Source: Arcuatula senhousia (lineage: Eukaryota > Mollusca > Bivalvia > Mytilida > Mytilidae). From it: DNA of 64,000 nt. Location of the stretch: positions 55,301,702 to 55,365,701 of the forward strand of contig OZ020307.1 in the NCBI GenBank assembly GCA_963971305.1, read 5' to 3'. Below the pieces are notes generated by a model. That model worked only from the letters and a program-made list of their open reading frames with translations. It was not told where the DNA came from and did no database searches. Shown one piece after another: positions 36,601-48,600 of this stretch (the first letter of the stretch is position 1; each line of letters starts with the position of its first letter). The translations under genes and the position numbers were made by a program.

Positions 36601-39600
36601 TACCAACGAGATCTAAGAGAAGTTGAGCTAGGAATTGCCTTTTGTGGAATATATGGTACCCCTTTAGAGGAGACCTGTATAAAGTAACAAAAGTATTAAG
36701 TAATTACACTGGACATCAACTCTCAATGTAGATATTTACATTGTATAAATCTAAAGCAGTGCTTTTATCTCTGTTTCTCATCCACAACTAACAGGAATTC
36801 TAATGAATTGCATTTGGGCAAATGCTCACACCTCCCTTTTGTAGTTGAGGATGACCTGGTATATCTAGAGAAGGGCTTTTATCAATGGCTTTTATGTCTG
36901 AGGAAAGTCATTTTGAATTCTCAGCAAGTAGTTGCTACAGCTTCTTGATTTCTGAATATATCCAGCATCAGTATAGAGTCTGCATAGTGTAAGAATTTAT
37001 TTCACATCTATTGCAAACTTATTTGGCCTGTTAAATTAAATCTGATAATTTTTTTTTCTTTCTTATGTTGCAGGTATTTTTGAAAGTTTGTAATGTTTGT
37101 GACAAAGGTCTGGAACTCACTCCAGATGTTACACACAATTTACGTAAACAGACACGAGTTAGGAATGAAGAAAGGAAAGATTTTATTGAACCACCAACAG
37201 ATTATGATGAAGGTAAGATAATTATTAGTTAATCGTTTTTGTATACTTTTCATAAAAAAATGAATAAATGAATACAAGGATTTGGTACCATTTGTGTTAC
37301 ATTCTTGATTCATGTTTGCCTGTTCTCCTTTAAATGTCTCTAAAATGTTATATGAAATTATATTCAGATTTTTTGCTTAAGTGTATAGAACTATAAAAAT
37401 ATTATGGTAATTCTAGATGTTAAGCCAATTTTTTCTTAAATGTTCCTATTTGATAAGAGTTAGCCATGTTATAGATATATTTACACATATAAATTAGAGG
37501 ATATATCAGAATAAAAATCTAATCGAAATATAGTTTAACACTCCTGCTTCTCCATTATCAAGATACCAACGAAATACCATATACAGATCCTAAGAAGCGG
37601 GTTGGTGTTGTCAGTCAGAGTTTCCAACAAATCGGAGCTCTACTGATAAAACGCTTCCACCACTACAGACGAGACTGGAGAATGTTTATCAGCGTCCTTC
37701 TGTTACCCCTGCTGTTTGTTACGACAGGTCTTGGGTTCATGAGCTTAAAGCCCACTATCTCTGCACCTAAGATACTGCTCACTCCAGCCATGTATGGTCC
37801 AGATGCTTATATGTTCTATCAGTGAGTTTTTTTACAGTTTTTATACGACCGCAAAAAATTTGCGGACGTATAATGGTATGATGCTGTCGTCGTCGTCGTT
37901 GTCGTTGTCGTCTTCTGTTAACTTTAGTGTATACACGATAACTTTAGTTCTAGTTATCCAAATGCAATGAAATTTGACAATGATATTTCTTACCATTAAA
38001 GGATGGATGGGATTGATTTTGGGAGTCCCCCCTTCTTTCGTTTGGAAATTTAGGGCCAAAAGGGGCCAAAATTGTAACTTTTTTGTTTGTTCTTACAATA
38101 ACTCTTTCAAAATCTTCTCCTCTGAAACTACTGAACAGAATTCAATGAAACTTGGTATGATTGATCATTAGGGTGTCCTGCACTATAGTAATGTTTCAAT
38201 TTCTGATTTGTCAAAAAACATGGCCGCCGTGGCTAAAAATAGACCAGGGGGGTCAGACTACTGTTTTTGGCTTGTAATTCAAAAAGTATAAGGGATAGAT
38301 GAAATCTGATGCCACCCTACTGCTTCAGGATCAAAAGTTCTACAATAGTCTCCATTTGGTTGAAGTTGTCAGAAGACCCCTTATAGGGGTTACGGCCCCT
38401 TAAAGGTGAAAAATAGCATTTTTTCATGTTTTTGCCCTATAGTATGAAAATTATTGCAGATAGCAAAAAGCTGTTGCTTGCTTAATTGTTCAGCTCATTT
38501 AGCTCTGCAAAAAACTCCATACGGTCGAAGTTGTCAGATGACCCCTTATAGGGGCTACAGCCCCTAAAATAATGTTTTTTCATGTTTTTGGCCTATGAAA
38601 TGAAAACTATAGCAGGTAGAGAGAAGCTGCTGCTTGCTTAAATGTTCAGCTCATTTACACAATTAAGAATTAATTTTTGTGACCCCCCCCCCCTTTTTCC
38701 CCTATTACGGGGCCAAATGGGGCCAAAATCAAAACTTTTTTTATTTGTGGTCCATTTTAAAAAAAAAATTTTGCAAGTTTATTCTTGTCAGGTAGTGAAT
38801 CCAATTTGAGAATTAATTTTTGTGACCATCCCCTTTTTCACTTGTTTTGTAATAAGGGGCCAAAAGGGGCCGTTATCAAAACTTTTTTATTTCTGGTTTG
38901 TTTTTGAAATTTTTTTTGCAAGTTTATTTTTGTCAAGTAGTGAATCAAAATTTGAGAAATTATTTTTGCAACCCCACCCCTTTTTCACCTGTTACATAAT
39001 AAGGGGCCAAAAGGGGCCGAAATTGATTTTTTTTAAATTCTTGTCCGATTTTGACAATTTTTTTGCAATAGTAGAATACAAAATTGAAAATTTATATTTT
39101 TATCCCCTGGGTCGAAAGTCCACCAGAGCAGCATGTGTCAAAAACCTTTGTCAGTCCACCATGGGCTGCCTGTGTCCAGAGCAATAGACTATCCATATTG
39201 GGCCTAAAATGTACAGGGTTCAACATGTTGCGGTCGTATCATGCTGCGCTCGGCGAAGCTTTTTATTTTATCATCCTATAAGTTAATTTTGATTCAGCAA
39301 GGAAGAAGACATTATCCTCACAACAAAGCAAAGATGTAACAACCAAACCACAATCAGCAACGATAACTCAAGTCAATATGAGAGAGTGAACTCAGGTGCT
39401 CAGGAAGAGTAAGCAATTCCTTGCTTATGATAGCACACCCGTCACGTTGCCAACAATCAATTTAAAGTGGACATACAAACCTCTATGTCAAATCAACATC
39501 TTGTTTTATCTGAGAGATAGAAATCTGTATTTTTCTTCAAGTACATGAAGTTTCTGTAAAATTCCCTCATTAAAAAATTACACGTATGCCAATAATTGAT

Positions 39601-42600
39601 ACATTTTCACTTTTGTAGTTTTACTATTTGAAGTAACTGATGATGTTGATACATTTAAAAGGTTACTTTAAGAAATAAAACCTCATAAGTTTTATTATAA
39701 ACTCAATGTATATTCTTTGTTTCTAATGTATGGTATATAATGTTTCAGAGATAATGTGAAGTCCACCATGACAAGAAATATGGGTCTCCATTTGTACAGT
39801 TCTCCTGGTCCAGGCACATCATGTATGACAGGAATGGATTTAGGGTTTGTAAATGCTGACATCATAGTATTATAGAATGCATTTACAAGTATTTAGATGC
39901 AAATAAAAGAATACAAACAATGACTCAGTCGAAAAACAAACCAGATCAAATAAAATGTTCTTAATGTAAAAGTCTATCCTGTACCAATCAGTAGAGCAGG
40001 ACCTGTTTTGTTTTTATACAACTGCAAAAAATTCTCATTGTTTGTTCAGGTAATCTTGGAAAGCAAGGGAGTATCAAAGAGGCTTTAGAAATAGAAAATG
40101 TCAAATCTGAAAGCGGGGACAAGACCAAAGTTATTTACTTCTGCATGTAGTTTAAAAAATGAAAATACTGTAAATGTATAAGTGATTTATAAATGCTAAA
40201 TTTTTACTGAAAATAGTTTTGTTTACGTATAATCATTTTGAACAATTCAGCAATCCATACAAATGTGTTGATGCTGACGTTTCCTTCCACACTCCACCTA
40301 CCCAGACAGGCACACCCCAATGTAGCTGTCAAGACTCCAAGTACACGTGTAATGATGCAGCTAAATACCAAGAAGTACCTTGGATCACAACGAACACCAC
40401 GGATAGATTGTTAGATTTATATGGCCACGATATAACTGACTATCTATTAATGACAAGATCAGAATTCATAGAGAAAAGGTAGGTATTGAGTGAATGAGAA
40501 GAAATGATTATATAAGTGTTGTTGAATTATTGTAATGAATGGAAAATGAATAGCCAAAGCTGTCTTGATGTTTGTTGACCTCCTCAGAAAAAGTTATGTT
40601 CAAACTATATAATGGCAGTTTGTCTTTTCAAAAACAGACACGATTTTTCTTTCAAACATTTCATTTCAAGGGAAAATCTTGAAACTGGAATGAATATAAA
40701 AAGCCCAGAAGATAAGGTATTTTAATTATGTTTGAATAAAAGTAATGTTATTCTTGAAAAAGTATTCTGTGTTGTGTTGTTTGATTTTAGATGTGTCAAG
40801 TTTGGTCTTATTGTTTTAGATATGGAGGACTGTCTTTCAACAGAGAGGATGCTACCTTCAGGAGTACAATATGGTTCAATAATAAGGGACATCATGCCCT
40901 GCCTTCCTTCTACAATACACTGAGTAATACCCTGCTGAGGACCATGGTCCAAGCAGACTCAGAGAAATATGGTTAGTATACTTAAACATTTCAATAAGGG
41001 ACATCAGGCCCTGCCAGCCTTCTACAATACACTGAGTAATACCATGCTAAGGACCATGGTCCAAGCAGACTCAGAGAAATATGGTCAGTATACTGTATAG
41101 CGGGTTATTTTCGCAGCGTGCACATTTTGTGATTTCATACCAAATGAGTTGTTATTATTAAGTGGACTTTTATTTTCGACATTTAATAATAATCTCAATA
41201 CAAATTTATGTTGAATCTATTTTACGCGGGTTCGTGATAGAGTAATGTTCGCGAATATAGCCAAAATTAGAACCTGACAAAAATTTCCCACTATGCGGTA
41301 GTAAAAATGGCAAGGAACTTCATACTAGACATGCCCTAAGCATTCCAATATAAAGCTCTCCTTTAATTTTATAAAATGTAAAAGAAGCACATACGAATAT
41401 CTGCAAACTTAATACGAACTTGAGTTTTCACCTTTTGGCAAAAATTAGATCAAGTTAACAGAACCATTCCCCAAACTGACTCAAAAATATGCTAAGAAAA
41501 CAGTAAGGTTTTTCATGGATATATATTAATGGATTCATGCACTTCTATCTCATTCAATAATTTTTGTGCAATATAGATCTGGGCATGAGGGGGTAAGGTC
41601 CAACAGCAAAAGTAAATCTGCGAATATTTGTTTCCCCCATTGATCATCTCAATGACTTTTTACCAAAAATATGGAATAAATGTTATAACATTTTCTGTAA
41701 AAGGTAATGAATTTCTACCTCTTCTTTAATTATCTGCTTTATAGTGATCATGATAGTAGGAAGTTTGAAACTTATGGAATTGATGCCCTACATTTTTGTT
41801 TTACAGGAATATCAGCCTACAGTCATCCATTGATGTTAACATCAGGACAGCTTAGTGAAGATACATTGTATGTTTAAAATAATTTATCAAATTCATATCT
41901 TGTTCTTAATGTGCTTTGTAGCAAACATGGTTTTAATACCCTATGAAATGAAGTAATTTCGTTGCTATTTGATATCAATCGGTCAGGGGAGATAATTCAG
42001 CTTTTTCAAAACTGAGTCAAATATTAAACAATTGATAACCTCATTAAGCTTGCTTTCAGTTCCAGATTGAATATATCTTTTGTTTCAGTACATATAGTCC
42101 GTAATTTCCTTTATTCTAATATATGAACTTGTGCTGTCAGAACATGTACTTTCAATAACAATGTATTATAGCGAGCATCGCAGATGCGAGCCCTACGGCA
42201 TTATGCATGGTTTGAGATGTTCCAGAAATATACTGACAAGAAAACCGGAACAGGTTTACTTTTACGGAATGAATAAAATAATAGGCACGGAGCAAGTAAA
42301 ACAATCAACCCTCTGGGCTTATAAAAAATACATCATAATCTGTTATGCAAAAATATAAAAATTGAAATTCAAAATCAGTGATAAAACCCTCATTCATCTT
42401 CTTGTTTATTTTTACACTCAGATTTTTATTTAAACACCATTCGGTCTTTTCCGCTGAAAAACGATTTTCCGGAAATTACCGAGCTAGCTTTTGGCAACAT
42501 CGTCCCATTGACTAGTCATACCAAATGCATGATACTGACCAAGCTTTGTTAAATTCTAAGTAAGATAAAATAAGATAAAGAAATACATAAATTTACTGAA

Positions 42601-45600
42601 TAAAACCTACTCGTAATAATGAATAAAAGGTTCTTACCTGAAAATGATAGAAGAGTCCCATCCTGTGGGGTTTCACTCACTTTCCTCAATCACCCGCATG
42701 ATATTTTTACTTCACCGTTTTTTCCGCCAGGTTTCTTAATGTACCCTCTGTTACCAATGCTTCAAATAAAACACTGATACTCAGAAAATCTCACAAAACC
42801 TGACAGAATCTGAATGTTGTTTTGGTCTGCTGAAGAAGCGCAAAATACTCTGACAAGGAAGTGACGTCACGTAATCCATAAAATGGATAATTTCGTCCCC
42901 GCTTAATGTCGTCCCAGAATGTTACAGGATTTATTATTTGCACAAATAATTGAATCTTTGATAAGTCGTTATTGTTCCCATATATTCTAACAACAACAAC
43001 TTTCTCAAGTGCATATGATTTGGGTTGGGTGGGGTCAGACTTTGCTACTATCTAATTCCTTTTTTTAAAGTTCCCTCTTTACGTTAAACTTAGCCGGTCG
43101 AGCACATGGATTTATTTTTAAAAGGTATATAGATTTTCGATGCTCGCTAAAAGGCAGGGCCTTAATCATATTAAAAAATCTTCACCTGAACCGAAAACTC
43201 AGTAGGGAAAAAAAACCCAACCCTATGATTTTCAGAAAAATAACAATGGTTTTGGCATTTTTGTTGTTCGTGAAATAACCTTTGACTCTTGACCATGTTG
43301 ACCTTTCAGATTACAGAAGGCAGCAGACTATGGTATGGGGATGATTTTCCTTGTGGCTTTCACCTTCATTCCTGCTGGTTTGGTGGTTTTCCTGGTCAAT
43401 GAGTACATAAAAAAAGAAAAGCAGCTACAATTCCTCAGTGGGGTGGGACCATTCATGTACTGGACTACATCATTACTTTGGGATATGGTAAGAAAGATTT
43501 TATATTGCCCAATGGCACCTATATTTTGATAAAAGGAGGCATTAATTTGACTAAAACAGTAAATCCGGCTTAGTACAGTTAAACACAATGTATTGAGATC
43601 TCATTTTTAAAAGCAGTAAAGTCTGCTCCAAAATTGATGTTTGATTGTAAGGGGCCTACCTAGAGGTGCTGAAGCCTTCTGGTTTTAACTTTGTCCATGT
43701 CTATTAGCTACATGCCATAGTCATGATAGTGCCTTTACGTTTTAAGTAAGTGTATGCTACATTGTAGGTACTCATCTTATTACTGTTTTCATTCAGACTT
43801 AAAATGCAGGTTACATAGAGCTACCATGGACAATTGCAGTAATTAAATTTAGCTGTAATTTGACTATTAACCCTTTAGCCTGCTACGCGCAACAATTGTC
43901 GTTCCGATTATTCAAACTGGCATTGCTACGCGCGACTATTGTCGTTTCTCGGACCCACGTGTTTATCGTAGTTTCTAAGCAACAAAGGGAAATCCTTATC
44001 GGAAATGACGTATGTTAATTCTTTTAACGGTTGTGATTGGATAAAATTTCAATTATTTTCGGGTTTCTCTGGTGTTTTTACTGTTTATCATGAAAAATAA
44101 AAAGTAAATAAATGTGATTGAAAAATGTCTTAAAATGGCGGATGTAAATTAGAGTGATGACGAAGAAGTCATCAATTTTATGAACGGTTGTGATGTCAAA
44201 GAGGGTTTTTACAGGATTTAAATCTGAAGATTTGATTATTAACAATCGAAAATTATTTGTAACTTTATCCCTGAGTGATTTTTTGCCGAATACTGGCAGG
44301 GATTTTCCAGACGATGTTCAATTTTTTTTCTCGAAATAATTTGATCTCTCTGAGATGACTGATGTTTTCAATGCCCTGTTCAGCCGTGAAACAAAAGATG
44401 TTTGGCAGAAAGGACAACCATTGGACTGATTAAAACAATATATGATAAATATTTTAGTCAATGAAGCAGACAGGACGCCTTTTCTCGTAAAAAATTCTGA
44501 AAATGTTGGACTGAAAAAACTACGTAGGTCTTTATGGAATTGACTTTTGCAATGGGACTACTGGAAAAAGAATATTTTCAGCAATATTGGTCAATGTTTG
44601 AAGTAGTGGACACCCATATTTCCTAATTAGAAGAGATGTGACATAATTTTATTGGTCCTTAAGTGTTTAGACTGCAGTTTTGCTCTATGATCCTCTGTGC
44701 ATGCCAAAATGTTTTGATTGGATGACACCATGTACAATTATAGGGCAGTTTTTTTTACCTGATGTTGAAAATGGACAACCTGAATCAGATTGAACAAATA
44801 TATAGTCATAACATGTGTTATTATGATGTTTCAACTAAAAAGTTATTATTTTTTTCGACCAGTTTTACCATTTTCACAGTTAACGAGTTTTTGACATACC
44901 TGTGCCTTACCTGTAGATATACCTGGGATTTTTATGATTTTTTTTAGCATAAAAATGTTTTCTGAAGATTAATAATGACTAAAGTAACATTGTTACAAAT
45001 TTTTATTCTTGTTCAATGGTTTAAACCATTAAATTATAAAACCTTTTATATTTTCACCTTTATTTGCACCTGTACAGGTAAAACTTGCTCGTAAACACCA
45101 ACACACAAGAAAAATGAAAACTAGAGAATCCAACAATACACAAACATATAACTTTTATTGGTCTATGATAAAAAATAACAGAGATATGCTCAATTGAATC
45201 AAGTAACACATTTAGTCAATTTTGATATTTTTTATTCAGCATTACATAATAAAACAATAGAAATTATGTTGGCAGCTGAAGAGTTAAAATTTCTATATTT
45301 TCCGCCTTGTAGGGTGTGTACTGTATAATTGTGGGTCTGAGCGTGGCCATCATGGCGGCCTTCCAACATGAAGCATACTGGGACAGAGACAACTTACAAG
45401 CCACCGTAACACTGATTATACTGTTTGGGTTAGTATTGGTAAAAATTAATGACCATCTTTACTTGGAATACTGTGGATTCATTCATTTTCATGGGTACCA
45501 ATTTTCATGGTTTAAAAAAGGAAAAAGATAAGTGCTTGGATTCTTAAATTTGTGGTTCTGAAGTCTGCAGCATACAGATCAATGTTAAATTTCCTTTTTG

Positions 45601-48600
45601 TGGGGTATTAAAATTCGTGGGTAAGGCCACCCACGAAAACCATGAAAATTAATACCCCACGAATAATGATGAAACGACAGTATTATAACAAATGACCAAC
45701 TTTTCTGCCTTTCAACAAAAGGTTTGCTGATAACCTACAGGCCAATATATCATTGATTTTACTGTTTGGGTCAGTGTAGGAGATGAATGTTAGATGTGAA
45801 AGTTGAAGACTGTCAAATTAATTATTTAATATATGTTAAGAGCAAAACAGTAATTTTCAAGAATATCATTGTTCTTGATCATATATCATGTAGCATGTTT
45901 GTAGTTTTAAAAATCTGCATGTATCTATTCAACATGCAAAGATTTTCAGTTATGCAAAAAGATAAGATATTTATAGGAATAGTTACTGTTAACGTGGGAA
46001 TTTGGGGGGGGGGTAATTTTCGCTTAATTCGCGGTCACAAAATATCCACGAAAATATTCCCCATGCAAATACATTATTCTTAAGTAAATAATCAAATGAA
46101 ACACGAATGAATACCCCATGCGAAAAGTTCGTTTTATAAAAAGCAAAAATAACAATCCAAGAAAATTTAAAAACCAAGTGAATGGTTTGAAATATTCTGA
46201 TCTTTAGTTAGATATGAAATGATGAAACTGAAAAAAATAGGCAATATTATGAACAAGCACTACATTATAATTTAAACAATAATAATATGCAATTGGACAA
46301 ACTTGCAACTCATTGGCAGGTAACACATGTGTGAAGTCACATATTCAGGAAACTAAACAAAAAAATTCCCAAAACTCTATTAACCTGTAAATTTTATCTA
46401 AATTTATTATTAATAGATGGGCAATGATACCTCTGATGTACATGACGATAAAGCTGTTTAAAGACGCTACCACATCCTACATGGTGATGTTCTGTCTGAG
46501 TATATTTATTGGTCTGGTTACCATGGCAATCATATTCATCTTACAGTTCTTCTCCGGAGATCATGTAAGTAATTAAAATCAAATAAATTGATGCTTATTT
46601 TTGCCACGAAGTTTATCTGGATTATAAATAGTGAATGTTTTTTTATGGGGGAAATTTCTCTTCGAATAGATTTGGCTTTTTTTTTCTCATTGCAAATTTC
46701 AGAATTACAAACTGCATGGATGTTGTTTTATTTAACTGATTTTTTTTAATGGCTAATTATTTAAGATAAAAATAGATAACCTAGCTGATAATATAGAGTC
46801 TCTAGGGGGCTACATTCAATCATTCAGGGACTGGTTTCATAAACCATCTCAAATTTGAGGATTTCCTCGACTCTAATTATACCCCACGCAACTAAGTTGC
46901 GAAGGGCATAATGTTTTTGACTGGTCCGTCCGTCCGTCTGTCTGTGATCAAAGTTTGTGATCACAACTCCTCTAAAACTACTGAACAGAATTAAACCATA
47001 TTACCAGGAATTTTTAATCCGCCAATTTTTGTGGGAGTAATGGCCCTTTGGACTTAGAAATTTGCAGAAAAGCATGATTACAGTTTGTGAACGCACCTCC
47101 TCTTTAACTACGGAACAGAATTAAACAAAACTTAGTATGCAAGAAGTACACCATATGTAGTTGTGCATATTACCAGGAATTTTGTTATCCGCAAATTTTT
47201 GTGGGAGTTATGGCCCTTTGGACATAGAAATTTGCAGAAAATCATTATTAAAGTTTGTGAACGTAATTCCTCTTAAACTACTGAACAGAATTTAATGAAA
47301 CTTGGTATGCAAGAAGTACACCATATGTTGTTGTGCATGTTACCAGGAATTTTTTATCTGCAAATTTTTGTGGCAGTTATGGCCCTTTGGACTTAGAAAT
47401 TTGCAGAAAATCATGATTACAGTTTGTGAACACAACTCCTCTTAAACTACGGAACAGAATTAACGAAACTTGGTATGCAAGAAAAACACCATATGTAGTT
47501 GTGCATTTTACTAGGAATTTTTTATCCGCAAATTTTGGTGGGAGTTATTGCCCTTTGGACTTAGAAATTTGCAGAAAATCATTATTATGTACAGTTTGCG
47601 AACGTAACTCCTCTTAAACTACTGAACAGAATTTAACAAAACTTGGTATGCAAGAAGTACATCAAATGTAGTTGTGCATATTGCCAGGAATTTTTTATCA
47701 GCAAATTTTTGTGGGAGTTATGGCCCTTTGGAAATTTGACATAATTTTGTTATGAAATTCAAATACTTGCACATTCACTTTTACAATCATTCAATATTAT
47801 TGATTCCTGTAGCTCGATACTAATTCCTCAAGGATAACATTGATAGTCCAATAGCGGAACAAGTGGGGTATGTGAGGGTGCTCACTAAGGTTCTTTCATT
47901 TTCTCTTTAAAAGAATTCCTACATCAATTTGAGAGGAAATTCTCAAATTATAGGAATAACTCAATGTTAAGATATTTTATGACACCCAGTCCAGGGATTA
48001 TTATGTTAGACACTGCTTGGACATTTTCATATTTTCATATTCTCATATTTTACTCATTTCAACACATATATTTCAGACATTACAAGAAGCCTATCTTGTT
48101 TTAAAACATGTTTTCAAGATCTTCCCACCATATAACCTGGTTAGTGGGGTGGTTGAAATAATTTTCAACCAAATGATGGCAGACATCTTGAATAGGTTTG
48201 GAGATGACCCCTACATTTGGCCTTTTGACTTCAAGGTCATTGGTTGGCATCTGGTTGCCTTGGCAATTGAAGGCTTTGTTTTCTTTATCATCACTCTCTT
48301 GATTGAAATCAGAGTGGGATCCAGTCACAGGTATATAACATGTGTTATCAGCATTCTTGTTACATCTGCTTATTTGTGATCAATGCTACTCTACCTGTTA
48401 CCAATGTGTTGAAAAAAAAGTGAAAAAAGTACCAAAGGGTCCTCAGATTCTGGGTGTCAAAAACTATATCTTTACATGATCAGAATTTACAGAAAAATAA
48501 AACAAAACAATATACAAAGAAGGAAGCAACAAATTCATGAATCCATGAATATGCATTTTATTTCCAATCCACAAAAATAAATATCCACAAAATAAACTAT

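Noticed and set aside
39849..39850. Stronger-looking donor GTAAAT for exon 36
   Set aside because: Using it ends in phase 0, whereas exon 37 needs phase 2; the donor at 39845 keeps the conserved reading frame.
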